From Candidatus Lutibacillus vidarii (GTDB lineage Bacteria > Actinomycetota > Actinomycetes > Actinomycetales > Dermatophilaceae): DNA of 64,000 bases. Shown one piece after another: positions 43,941 to 51,908 of this stretch. The position numbers were made by a program, and so were the translations under genes. The notes under the pieces were generated by a model, which saw nothing but the letters and a program-made list of their open reading frames with translations, had not been told where the DNA came from and did no database searches. Each line of letters starts with the position of its first letter. Positions within the stretch are counted from its first letter, which is position 1. The DNA is taken from positions 186,001 to 250,000 of the forward strand of contig JADKGA010000001.1 in the NCBI GenBank assembly GCA_016717165.1. Reading direction: 5' to 3'.

Positions 43941-45818
43941 TTAGAAGGCGTCCTCCGGCACAACCATGAGGGCGTTGTCGGTCGCCTCGGCGATCGCGCG
44001 GTCGGCGGTGATCCGCGGCAGCACGGTCCGGCAGAAGAACGAGGCCGCGGCCACCTTGCCGGTGTAGAAGCTCGTGTCGGCCGCGGACATCGACTCGCCG
44101 CGGGTGTCCAGCGCCGCCTGGGCGATCTCGGCCTGCCGCATGAGCAGCCACCCGATGATGACGTCACCGGCGGCCAGCAGCAGCCGGCTGGTGTTCTGCC
44201 CGACTTTGTAGAGGTTGGTCACCTCGCCGCCCATCCGCGGGTCGGACTGCATCAGCGTCCCGACCATGAAGCCGAGCATGCCCTGGACGTCCTCGAGGCC
44301 CTGCCCGAGCAGCTCACGCTCGCGCTGCAAGGACGACGGCGAGCCGTCGCCGCCCTTGACGAACTCGGTGATCTGGCCCGCGATATAGGTCAGCGCAGCG
44401 CCCTTGTCCTTGACGATCTTGCGGAAGAAGAAGTCCAGGCCCTGGATCGCCGTCGTGCCCTCGTAGAGCGTGTCGATCTTCGCGTCCCGGACGTACTGCT
44501 CGATCGGGTAGTCCCGGAGGAATCCGGACCCGCCGAAGGTCTGCAGCGACTCGGTGCCCAGCAGCGTCCAGGCCCGCTCGGACCCGAAGCCCTTGACGAT
44601 CGGCAGCAGCAGGTCGTTGACCTTCTCGGCCATCGCCGCCGGCGAGGACGGGTCGAGGTGCGCCCACCCGTTCGCGGCCTGGGCCATCGCGACGGCGTCC
44701 TGCTGGGTCGCGGTGTAGCAGACCAGCGCGCGCAGGCCCTCGGCATACGCCTTCTGGAGCATGAGCGAGCGGCGCACGTCCGGGTGGTGGGTGATCGTCA
44801 CGCGCGGCGCGTCCTTGGCCGGGGTCGTGAGGTCGGCGCCCTGGACCCGCTCTTTGGCGTACGCGAGCGCGTTGAGGTAGCCGGTCGAGAGGGTCGCCAT
44901 GGCCTTGGTGCCGACCATCATCCGGGCGCCCTCGATGATGTGGAACATCTGGGCGATGCCGTCGTGGACGTCGCCGAGCAGGGTGCCGACGGCTGGGTGC
45001 TTCTCGCCGAAGCGGACCTCGCAGGTCGTCGAGACCTTGATGCCCATCTTGTCCTCGACATTGGTGACATAGGCACCGTTGCGCTCGCCGAGCTCACCGG
45101 TGGCGAGGTCGACGTGGTATTTCGGTACGACAAAGAGCGACAGTCCCTTGGTGCCGGGGCCGGCGCCCTCGGGACGGGCCAACACCATGTGGATGACGTT
45201 CTCGACCATGTCCGACTCGGCCGAGGTGATGAACCGTTTGACGCCGGTGATGTGCCACGTCCCGTCGGGCTGCTGCACTGCCTTGGTGCGCCCCGAGCCG
45301 ACGTCCGAGCCCGCGTCGGGCTCGGTCAGCACCATCGTCGCGCCCCAGTTCTTCTCGGCGAGGTATGCCGCCATCGTCTTCTGGTCGGCGTTGCCGAGCC
45401 GGTAGAGCACCTGGCCCATGGCGAAGGACGAGCCGTAAAGGTGGATCGCCGGGTTCGCGCCGAGGATCATCTCGAGCAGCGCCCACCTCAGCGACATCGG
45501 GGCGGCGATGCCACCGATCTCGGTCGGGATGTCGATGCGCCAGACCTCGGAGTCGAGGAAGGCCTTGTAGGACTTCTTGAAGGCCGCCGGGATGACCACG
45601 GTGTTGGTCTCCGGGTCGAACTTCGGCGGCTGGCGGTCGGCCTCGACGAAGGAGTCGGCCAGCGGCCCCTCGGCGAGCTCCTTGATCTGGTGGAGCATGT
45701 CCCGCGCGGCCTCTTCGTCGAGGTCCTCGTAGATGCCCTTGCCGAGGATCTCCTGGCGGTTGAAGACCTCGAAGAGGTTGAACTCGAGGTCACGGACGTT
45801 GCTCTTGTAGTGGCCCAT
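43941..45818 (-). CDS. Acyl-CoA dehydrogenase (FadE5-like)
   Basis: FAD enzyme for the first step of beta-oxidation, passing electrons to electron-transfer flavoprotein. The 625 residues are longer than standard 380-residue dehydrogenases: a helical N-terminus (GHYKSNVRDLEFNLFEVF), the core, and a C-terminal helical extension, like mycobacterial FadE5. Motifs: LTEPDAGSDVGSGRT (flavin and substrate loop) and YEGTTAIQGLDFFFRK, carrying the catalytic Glu. ATG at 45818 is used. The window has no adjacent thiolase or enoyl hydratase, so it may be a monocistronic gene serving long-chain acyl-CoAs. Confidence 0.93.
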   Translation of the reverse strand: MGHYKSNVRDLEFNLFEVFNRQEILGKGIYEDLDEEAARDMLHQIKELAEGPLADSFVEADRQPPKFDPETNTVVIPAAFKKSYKAFLDSEVWRIDIPTEIGGIAAPMSLRWALLEMILGANPAIHLYGSSFAMGQVLYRLGNADQKTMAAYLAEKNWGATMVLTEPDAGSDVGSGRTKAVQQPDGTWHITGVKRFITSAESDMVENVIHMVLARPEGAGPGTKGLSLFVVPKYHVDLATGELGERNGAYVTNVEDKMGIKVSTTCEVRFGEKHPAVGTLLGDVHDGIAQMFHIIEGARMMVGTKAMATLSTGYLNALAYAKERVQGADLTTPAKDAPRVTITHHPDVRRSLMLQKAYAEGLRALVCYTATQQDAVAMAQAANGWAHLDPSSPAAMAEKVNDLLLPIVKGFGSERAWTLLGTESLQTFGGSGFLRDYPIEQYVRDAKIDTLYEGTTAIQGLDFFFRKIVKDKGAALTYIAGQITEFVKGGDGSPSSLQRERELLGQGLEDVQGMLGFMVGTLMQSDPRMGGEVTNLYKVGQNTSRLLLAAGDVIIGWLLMRQAEIAQAALDTRGESMSAADTSFYTGKVAAASFFCRTVLPRITADRAIAEATDNALMVVPEDAF

Positions 45819-46009
45819 GAGTGCCCCTTCAGTCGTCTGCCGGGCAGGCGTCGTCGCCTGCGTTACTCGCCGGTAACTTCCATGGTCCTACCCGCGAGTA
45901 GCCAAATGCAACCGGCGAACGTCCCGCCGAGGTATGCCGTGCCTCTCGTCCGCCCATCCAGGTGGCTCTGACTCCCGGGTCGACGCCCGCCGACCCGCCG
46001 TGGCATGAG

Positions 46010-46031
46010 TTATCCACAGGGGCTGTGGATA
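46010..46031. promoter_or_regulatory. Inverted pair of DnaA-box-like sequences
   Basis: TTATCCACAG (46010-46019) and CTGTGGATA (46023-46031) form an inverted pair with a three-base gap, in the divergent region 45819-46099 upstream of the WXG100-like gene. The inner palindrome of the three other elements is absent. No other feature is recognised in that 281-base gap apart from the expected promoters. Confidence 0.65.
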
Positions 46032-46099
46032 GCGAGTTGAGCGCGGCCCGCCGCGGTGCGATGCTCGGCGCGACGACGCTCGGGAGGAGGGCAAGGCCC

Positions 46100-46402
46100 A
46101 TGTATGCCGTGGACATCGACACCGCTGGGGTCCGTTCGGTGGGACGCAGTGTCGCCGCGCTGTCGGCGGCGGCCCGTGAGGTGGACCGCCAGCTCGACCC
46201 GGTCCGGCTGCCACGTACGGCGATCACCGTGGCGCCGGCCCTGGAGCAGTTCGTCGCCCTCTGGCACGACACCGCGCGCTCCCTGGCCGCCGAGCTGGTC
46301 TCGCTCGGGGGGGCCTTGGACGCCTCCGCCGAGGCGATGGACCGGGCCGACGAGCTCGCCGAGCAGCGGGCCCGCCGAGGGCTCGGGGCGGGGACGATCT
46401 GA
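46100..46402 (+). CDS. Small WXG100-like helical protein
   Basis: A 100-residue, Ala-rich, all-helical protein (MYAVDIDTAGVRSVGRS... ALEQFVALWHDTARSLAAELV). Size and helix-turn-helix shape with a central FVALWHDT segment fit the WXG100/ESAT-6-like superfamily, although the exact WXG tripeptide is not present. It overlaps the next gene at TGATG, a classic layout for a small partner plus its larger substrate or toxin. ATG at 46100 is chosen for GGGAGGAGGG upstream. Role and secretion are unproven; no Esx ATPase gene is in view. Confidence 0.72.
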   Translation: MYAVDIDTAGVRSVGRSVAALSAAAREVDRQLDPVRLPRTAITVAPALEQFVALWHDTARSLAAELVSLGGALDASAEAMDRADELAEQRARRGLGAGTI

Positions 46403-48270
46403 TGCCGGGCCATTACCGGTTCACCGCCGACCAGCCCGGCTCGGTCCTGGCGCTGTGCACCGAGCTGGCCGCCGTGGGCCGCACCGCCGACGGACTCGCC
46501 CGCGACGTCGGCCGCTTGCTGCCCACGCTCCGCTCGGCCTGGTCGCGCGGCGGTGCGGGCGACGCCGCGAGCACCGACGCGGCGAAGGTCCACGCCGCTG
46601 TCGCGACGATCGACCCGTCGCTGACCCGCGCCTCAGGGGCGTTCGACACCTACGCCCAGCGGCTGCGCGCCGCCTCGGCCCAGATCGACGACCTCAACGA
46701 CGCCTATGACGCGCTGTCCTCGGCGCTGGCCGCGGTTCGCGAGTATGCCGAACCCGACACCCCACGGATGGCGATCGCCTACGACCGGGCGTACTCCCAG
46801 TACCGCAGCGTCGCGGCCCGGGTCGGGTTCACCTCGCTGCGGGATATCGACGCGGCATACACGATGGTGATCCGGCGGCTCTGCAACGACGCCGACCACT
46901 GCTCCACCGCGCTGCGGGCCATCGTCGCGCCCTATCTGGTCGCGTCCGACGCCCGCCCGGGCGACACCCTCTTCGGCGCCTCGGTCCTCGGTGCGAGCCT
47001 GGCCCTGCTGCCGCCCGCCGGGCTCACCGCGGCCCTGGCCCGCCTCGGGTACTCGTCGATGCCGACCGACCCGGCGGCCGTGGCGCGGCTGTGGGCCGGG
47101 CTGTCCGCGGCCGAGCGGGCTGCGCTGCTGCGCCAGGACCCTGCCCGCTTCGGGAGCCTCGGCGGCATACCGGCCGGGGACCGGGACACGGCGAACCGCG
47201 AGCTGCTCGGCCGCGACCTCGCCGCCTGGCGGGCGTACTGCATTGGCCACGGCGTCATCCCGCCGCCGACCGACTACCGCTCGCTGACGCTGGACCAGAA
47301 GATCTCCCTGGGCATCTACACCGTCGACGACAGTGCCGGGCTCGTGTTCAACCCGACGGTCGACAAGGACCTCGAGGTGTACGCCGATGCGCTGTCCGTC
47401 GCGGCCACTCTCGACCTGCACCGCGACGACAGCTACCTGCTCGCCTACGACGCCACGGCATACGGGCACGAGGGGCGCGCCGCGATCTCCTTCGGCAACC
47501 CCGACCTGGCCGACAATGTCGCCATCTGTGTCCCGGGGCTGGAGTCGCGCGTGTCGAAGATGGACCAGATCGGTGCCGACGCGTCGAACCTCTACTCCAG
47601 CGCCGGCGCACTCGACCCGAATGCGCGCACCGCGGTCATCGCCTGGCAGGGGTATGACGCCCCCGAGTGGCTCACCGTGCCCTTCCAGATCAAGGCCGAG
47701 GCCGGGGCGCAGCTGCTGACCGGCGATGTCGCCGCGCTGCGGGCCACCTCGGTGACCGACTCCGGCGCCCGCCTGACCGTCGTCGCCCACTCGTACGGCT
47801 CGACGACCGCCGGCCTGGCGCTGCAGGACAAGGGCCTGGCCCCCCTCGTCGACCAGGTCATCCTCCTCGGCTCACCCGGCGTGGGTGGCGGGGCCGTCAC
47901 CTATGCGGACCTCCACCTGCGTGAGAACCAGGTGTATGTCGGCAGCGCCAGCGGCGACCTCGTCGCGACCGAGTTCGACACGCTGGGGACCAACCCGGCC
48001 GAGGAGGGCTTCGGCGGCACGCGCTTCCACGCTGAGCACCCGGACCGGGCCTGGCGCAGTGCCGACGACCACTCCCGGTACTACAGCACCGACCCTGGCG
48101 CCGAGTCGTTGGGCAATATCGCGACGATCGTCGTCGGGGACGGCGGCTCGCTTCAGGGGAGCGGTCAGGTCGCTGCCCCGAAGCATGTCGTCCATCTGCC
48201 CGGTCTGGTGCGCGGGAACACGCTGATCCTCAACGACCCGGAGACCAGCCGACCCGTCCCGACCGCGTGA
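46402..48270 (+). CDS. Alpha/beta-hydrolase (DUF1023) with N-terminal WXG-like helical region
   Basis: A 622-residue protein: the N-terminal 200 residues are helical (LCTELAAVGRTADGLARDVGRLL), resembling the WXG100 fold. The C-terminal DUF1023 alpha/beta-hydrolase domain has nucleophile Ser464 in VVAHSYGSTTAGLALQ, AWQGYDAPEWLTVPF before it, and a late His near GFGGTRFHAEHPDR. The motif AHSYGS replaces the usual GxSxG. Likely exported or periplasmic lipase/esterase-like. It is coupled to the small helical gene before it. Substrate unknown. Confidence 0.85.
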   Translation: MPGHYRFTADQPGSVLALCTELAAVGRTADGLARDVGRLLPTLRSAWSRGGAGDAASTDAAKVHAAVATIDPSLTRASGAFDTYAQRLRAASAQIDDLNDAYDALSSALAAVREYAEPDTPRMAIAYDRAYSQYRSVAARVGFTSLRDIDAAYTMVIRRLCNDADHCSTALRAIVAPYLVASDARPGDTLFGASVLGASLALLPPAGLTAALARLGYSSMPTDPAAVARLWAGLSAAERAALLRQDPARFGSLGGIPAGDRDTANRELLGRDLAAWRAYCIGHGVIPPPTDYRSLTLDQKISLGIYTVDDSAGLVFNPTVDKDLEVYADALSVAATLDLHRDDSYLLAYDATAYGHEGRAAISFGNPDLADNVAICVPGLESRVSKMDQIGADASNLYSSAGALDPNARTAVIAWQGYDAPEWLTVPFQIKAEAGAQLLTGDVAALRATSVTDSGARLTVVAHSYGSTTAGLALQDKGLAPLVDQVILLGSPGVGGGAVTYADLHLRENQVYVGSASGDLVATEFDTLGTNPAEEGFGGTRFHAEHPDRAWRSADDHSRYYSTDPGAESLGNIATIVVGDGGSLQGSGQVAAPKHVVHLPGLVRGNTLILNDPETSRPVPTA

Positions 48271-48356
48271 CGCGACGCGGCACGGTCCGACGATCGTGAC
48301 GGGGTGTACACGGTGTGTACGCAGGCCAGGCGCCGCGACGTCTGCGCAGGTCAGGG

Positions 48357-48430
48357 TGGAGCGGGTGACGAGAATCGAACTCGCACTGTCAGCTTGGGAA
48401 GCTGATGTTCTGCCATTGAACTACACCCGC
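48357..48430 (-). tRNA. tRNA-Gly (CCC anticodon)
   Basis: On the minus strand the sequence begins GCGGGTG, pairs with CACCCGC at the 3' end, and has the T-loop GTTCGATTC. The anticodon stem TCAGC/GCTGA encloses the loop TTCCCAA, giving anticodon CCC, so it reads GGG glycine codons. The discriminator is U and CCA is encoded, giving 74 bases. It lies between convergent hydrolase and MFS genes. Confidence 0.95.
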
Positions 48431-48508
48431 GTGCGCCTCACGGCGCGCAGACGAGTCTAGCCGAATCCGGTCCGTGCATCGCACTCCAGCGCCATCCGCC
48501 GCTCACGC

Positions 48509-49756
48509 TCATTGCGCTGACGGACGGCTCGCTACAGGTTCTGGTGCGGCAGCCGCAGTGACGGCGCGTCGGTCGGCGCGGATCTGGCCGCTCAGCGTTG
48601 CCGTGATGTAGGAGGCGCTCGCGACCGCGGCGACCGCCATGATGAGGAAGATCACCCGGTAGCTGACGATCGCCACCAGAGCCGCCCCGATGGCCATCGA
48701 GAGGGCCTGAGGCGTGCTCATGACGACCTCGACAGCCATCGACGCTCGGCCCATGACCTCCTGCGGGGTGCGCTTCTGGAGCAAGGTGGTGAACCCGACG
48801 AAGAGCGGGGGCAGGGCCAGGCCGATGACCGCGCAGCCGGCGAGCATGACCCACAATGCCCCGGTCGCGGCGACGACACCGAGCCCGGCGGCGAGGACGA
48901 CAAAGCCGACGACCATGGTGGCGACCTCGCCGATCGCCCCGATGATGCGGCTCGACAGCAGACCCGCGGCGACGGCCCCGACACCCTGGATCGTCGAGAC
49001 CACGGCAACGAAGGTCGGCGGCTTGCCATAGGCGTCGAGGACGGCATACAGGGAGGTCTCGGCGAAGCCGATGACGACCAAGGTGAGGACGAAGCCGACG
49101 AGCACGTGGCGCATCACCAGGTCCTGGGCCAGCGAGCGGACCCCGGCGGTGAGCTCGTGCCAGAGGTGGCTGGCCCCGCGGACCGGCGCGGCTTCGGTGA
49201 CCCGAACTCCCGCGATGAGCGCAGCCCCGACGACGAAGGAGACGATGTCGATGAGGACCACCGGCCACGCGCCGAGCCAGGCGAACAGGATCGCCCCGAG
49301 CAGCGGCCCGCCGAGACGGAAGCTCTCTCGGGTCGCCTGCATGGCGCCGTTCGCCTCGGCGAGCAGGTCCTCCGGCAGCAGCTCCTTGAGCAGCCCGTTG
49401 AGCGCCGCCGGCAAGACGATGAAGGACACCCCGTAGAGGAAGGCGACCGCCCAGATCAGCCAGACGTGCGAGGCGTCGGTGACGAAGAACAGCGGCACGA
49501 CGATGAGCGCGGAGGCCACGTGCCCCCAGACGAGCATCGGGCGGCGGCGGACCCGGTCCACCCAGACGCCAAGCGCCGGGGCGAAGAGCGAGGCGGCGAG
49601 CATGAAGAAGAAGGTGATGCCGGCCGCGGCGTTCGACCCGGTCAGTGTCTTCACCCAGATGCTGAGGACGAGCAGCATGACCGAGTCGCCGAAGGCGGAC
49701 ACGGTGATGCCGACGAAGAGCCGGGTGAAGCCGGGGTAGCCGAATGCCTTACGCAC
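48509..49756 (-). CDS. Major facilitator superfamily exporter (DHA3/MFS_3-like)
   Basis: A 415-residue membrane protein with about twelve spans. It starts MRKAFGYPGFTRLFVGITVSAFGDSVM, and motif A appears as LGVWVDRVRRRPML, typical of the enterobactin/macrolide exporter branch (MFS_3). LPAALNGLLKELLPEDLLAEANGAMQATRESFRLGGPLLGA is characteristic of this group. GTG at 49756 is preceded by GAGGGGGG and overlaps the DUF4097 stop codon by eight bases, so the two are coupled. Substrate unknown. Confidence 0.85.
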   Translation of the reverse strand: MRKAFGYPGFTRLFVGITVSAFGDSVMLLVLSIWVKTLTGSNAAAGITFFFMLAASLFAPALGVWVDRVRRRPMLVWGHVASALIVVPLFFVTDASHVWLIWAVAFLYGVSFIVLPAALNGLLKELLPEDLLAEANGAMQATRESFRLGGPLLGAILFAWLGAWPVVLIDIVSFVVGAALIAGVRVTEAAPVRGASHLWHELTAGVRSLAQDLVMRHVLVGFVLTLVVIGFAETSLYAVLDAYGKPPTFVAVVSTIQGVGAVAAGLLSSRIIGAIGEVATMVVGFVVLAAGLGVVAATGALWVMLAGCAVIGLALPPLFVGFTTLLQKRTPQEVMGRASMAVEVVMSTPQALSMAIGAALVAIVSYRVIFLIMAVAAVASASYITATLSGQIRADRRAVTAAAAPEPVASRPSAQ

Positions 49757-50531
49757 GGTCCCCCCTCGGCGCATCGGCCAACGTGACGTCACCGCTGCCG
49801 ACCTGGGCGCGCAGCTCGACATGACCTTGCCCGTCTTGTGGCGTCCCGCGCGGGGTGAGCCGGTTGGTCACGTCACCGAGCGCGCTCACCTGCGTCCATA
49901 CCGGTATGCCGTCCTGGACCGCGACGCGCAGGTCGCCCGAGCCGGCGCGGACCCGGACCCGGCCGCCGGCCACGCTGGCCAGGGTCACATCGCCAGAGCC
50001 GGTCCCCACGTCGAGGTCCGCGGCCGAGCCGTGGACGAGGACGTCGCCGGAGCCCGCTTTGACCTGGCATGGCTGGTCGGCGCTGGCGATCGTGACGTCG
50101 CCGGAGCCGGTCGTCGCCGAGAGCGAGACGGTGTACGCCTCGATCGAGAGGTCGCCGGACCCGGAGAGGAGGGTGAGCGCGCCGGGGCGACCGGTCGTGA
50201 CGATATCGCCCGAGGCGCTGCGGACGTCGATGGACCGCAGGTCTCCAGCCAGGGTGCAGTCGGCGGACGCGGTACGGATGACGGCGCTGCTGGTCGCCGG
50301 GACGGTCGCCCGGATGGTGGCACCGACAGTGCGGCGGAAGAAGCCGAGGCCGCTGACCTTCGGGCCGATGACGCGGACAGCGGACCCATCGTGCTCGACC
50401 CGGATGTCGGTCTCGTCGCCGACCACCTCGATCGTGGTGGTGCGGGTGTCGGACGCCCGGACGGTGATGTCGCCGTTGTGGATCTCGACGAACAGGTCGA
50501 CCGGCTCGGGGGTGTCGAAGGTGCGGATCAT
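49749..50531 (-). CDS. DUF4097 beta-strand repeat protein
   Basis: A 260-residue protein made of short beta-strand repeats, with recurrent SGSGDVT/SGDL units every 20 or so residues (GSGDVTIASA, GSGDVLVHGS, GSGDVTLASV), predicted to form a right-handed parallel beta-helix. No signal peptide is visible, so it may be cytoplasmic. ATG at 50531 follows GAGGAGGCAGCC. Function is unknown; actinobacterial DUF4097 genes often sit beside ribbon-helix-helix or PadR regulators, as here. Confidence 0.86.
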   Translation of the reverse strand: MIRTFDTPEPVDLFVEIHNGDITVRASDTRTTTIEVVGDETDIRVEHDGSAVRVIGPKVSGLGFFRRTVGATIRATVPATSSAVIRTASADCTLAGDLRSIDVRSASGDIVTTGRPGALTLLSGSGDLSIEAYTVSLSATTGSGDVTIASADQPCQVKAGSGDVLVHGSAADLDVGTGSGDVTLASVAGGRVRVRAGSGDLRVAVQDGIPVWTQVSALGDVTNRLTPRGTPQDGQGHVELRAQVGSGDVTLADAPRGDRA

Positions 50532-50556
50532 GGCTGCCTCCTCGGGCATGGCGCGA

Positions 50557-50564
50557 TGACGTCA
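50557..50564 (-). promoter_or_regulatory. TGACGTCA operator candidate upstream of DUF4097
   Basis: A perfect 8-bp palindrome, 26 bases before the DUF4097 start and within the 66-base gap behind the regulator gene. The same sequence occurs three times in front of the regulator. Confidence 0.6.
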
Positions 50565-50597
50565 CCTGGCAGTGACGGTGGGGTGGTGACGTGTGGG

Positions 50598-51146
50598 TCA
50601 GAGCCAGCCGGAGAGCTGGCGGCCGGTGGCGCGGCCTTGGTCGGTGGTGCGCCCGAACCGGCCGAGGTCGATGTCGAACTCGAAGTGTGGCCCACTGCGC
50701 TCGCGGGTCGCGGCGCGCAGGGCCGTGACGATCCAGGCGTTGAGGCTGCGGCCGCTCTTCGCGGCGAGCTCCTCCGCCCGAACCTTGACCGACTCAGGTA
50801 TCCGGACGGTGATCCGAACGACGTCGCTGTCTGTCTCGCCCTCTGGCAGGTCGGACGCGTCGACGGCGTCCTCCGGGCCGGGAGTGCTGAACTGCGCCGT
50901 CGGCGGTGGGACGTCGACGACGAACTCGGCGTCGCGGCCCCGGAGCCGGACGTCGACCGAGCCGCTCGGGACCAGGGTGGTGATCTCGGCAGCGGCCTGG
51001 GAGAGCAGCTCGAGCATCGTCATGCGAACCGCCGGGTCGAGGGCCATCGTGACCCGTTCGGCGGCAGCTCGGACCTCGGGTGCCGCGGCGTCGGTGACCG
51101 CCATGAGCTCTTGGCGAAGCCGGTCGACATACGGGGTGAGGTCCAT
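50598..51146 (-). CDS. Ribbon-helix-helix (Arc/HicB-like) DNA-binding protein
   Basis: A 182-residue protein. The C-terminal RHH domain (about 115-155) reads DVVRITVRIPESVKVRAEELAAKSGRSLNAWIV: a strand then two helices, as in Arc/MetJ and HicB regulators. The N-terminal 100 residues are helical with a beta part (SVDVRLRGRDAEFVVDV) and not recognised. It likely binds the TGACGTCA sites in its own promoter and upstream of DUF4097. It resembles HicB-type antitoxins, but no HicA-type toxin gene adjoins it. ATG at 51146 chosen (MDLTPYVDRL). Confidence 0.82.
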   Translation of the reverse strand: MDLTPYVDRLRQELMAVTDAAAPEVRAAAERVTMALDPAVRMTMLELLSQAAAEITTLVPSGSVDVRLRGRDAEFVVDVPPPTAQFSTPGPEDAVDASDLPEGETDSDVVRITVRIPESVKVRAEELAAKSGRSLNAWIVTALRAATRERSGPHFEFDIDLGRFGRTTDQGRATGRQLSGWL

Positions 51147-51157
51147 GCGCACCACTA

Positions 51158-51199
51158 TGACGTCAAAGTGACGTCACTGTCAACACCAGTATGACGTCA
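51158..51199 (-). promoter_or_regulatory. Three TGACGTCA operators upstream of the RHH regulator
   Basis: Perfect TGACGTCA palindromes at 51158-51165, 51169-51176 and 51192-51199. Starts are 11 and 23 bases apart, about one and two helical turns, matching how RHH dimers stack along DNA. They lie 12 to 53 bases upstream of the regulator start, where repression would act, and face the divergent dcd promoter. Confidence 0.75.
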
Positions 51200-51263
51200 C
51201 GAGTGTCTCAGCCGCCGGCGGCGGCCGTCCCGCCGCGGTCCTGCCGGGCGCTAACCTGAGTCC

Positions 51264-51842
51264 GTGCTGCTCTCCGACAGGGACATCCGAGCCGAGATCG
51301 CCTCAGGACGGGTCGTCCTCGACCCCTGGGACGCCTCGATGGTGCAGCCGTCGAGCATCGACGTCCGGCTGGACAAGTACTTCCGGCTCTTCGACAACCA
51401 CCGGTATCCCTATATCGACCCGGCCCAGGAGCAGCCGGACCTCACCCGTCTGGTCGAGGTGGGCAGCGACGACGAGGGCTTCGTCCTGCACCCGGGGGAG
51501 TTCGTCCTCGGCTCGACCCTCGAGGCGGTCAGCCTGCCGGACGACCTCGCCGCTCGGGTCGAAGGGAAGTCGAGCCTGGGCCGGCTCGGGCTGCTCACCC
51601 ACGCGACGGCCGGCTTCGTCGACCCCGGGTTCTCGGGGCATGTCACCTTAGAGCTGTCCAATGTCGCGACGCTGCCGATCATGCTCTACCCCGGGATGAA
51701 GATCGGGCAGCTGTGCTTCTTCCGCCTCTCCTCGGCGGCGGAGAACCCCTACGGGTCGAAGGCCTACGGATCCCATTACCAGGGCCAGCGCGGACCGACC
51801 GCCAGCAGGTCGTTCCAGAACTTCCACAAGACCCCGCTCTAA
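51264..51842 (+). CDS. dcd: dCTP deaminase (probably bifunctional, dUMP-forming)
   Basis: Deaminates dCTP; the actinobacterial form also hydrolyses the product to dUMP, supplying thymidylate synthesis. The 192 residues carry MLLSDRDI, QPSSIDVRLD, GKSSLGRLGLLTHATAGFVDPGF and the catalytic Glu130 in VTLELSN; the C-terminus KAYGSHYQGQRGPTASR is the nucleotide-binding lid. GTG at 51264 is the start. It diverges from the RHH gene and is followed by a terminator. Bifunctionality is inferred from family membership. Confidence 0.95.
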   Translation: MLLSDRDIRAEIASGRVVLDPWDASMVQPSSIDVRLDKYFRLFDNHRYPYIDPAQEQPDLTRLVEVGSDDEGFVLHPGEFVLGSTLEAVSLPDDLAARVEGKSSLGRLGLLTHATAGFVDPGFSGHVTLELSNVATLPIMLYPGMKIGQLCFFRLSSAAENPYGSKAYGSHYQGQRGPTASRSFQNFHKTPL

Positions 51843-51844
51843 GG

Positions 51845-51897
51845 GGTTCCGGGCCACTCGTGCCCTCGCGCGGCTCGGCCCGAGGGGGCCCCGAACC
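51845..51897. terminator. Bidirectional terminator after dcd
   Basis: Inverted repeat GGTTCCGGGCC (51845-51855) and GGCCCCGAACC (51887-51897), ten of eleven pairs, with a further GC-rich stem inside. It lies three bases after the dcd stop codon and before the convergent hydrolase gene end. Confidence 0.7.
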
Positions 51898-51908
51898 GCA
51901 ACCAGTCA

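Noticed and set aside
50598..51146. RHH gene as a HicB toxin-antitoxin partner
   Set aside because: No small HicA-like or other toxin gene adjoins it, and the operators and neighbours fit a simple regulator better.
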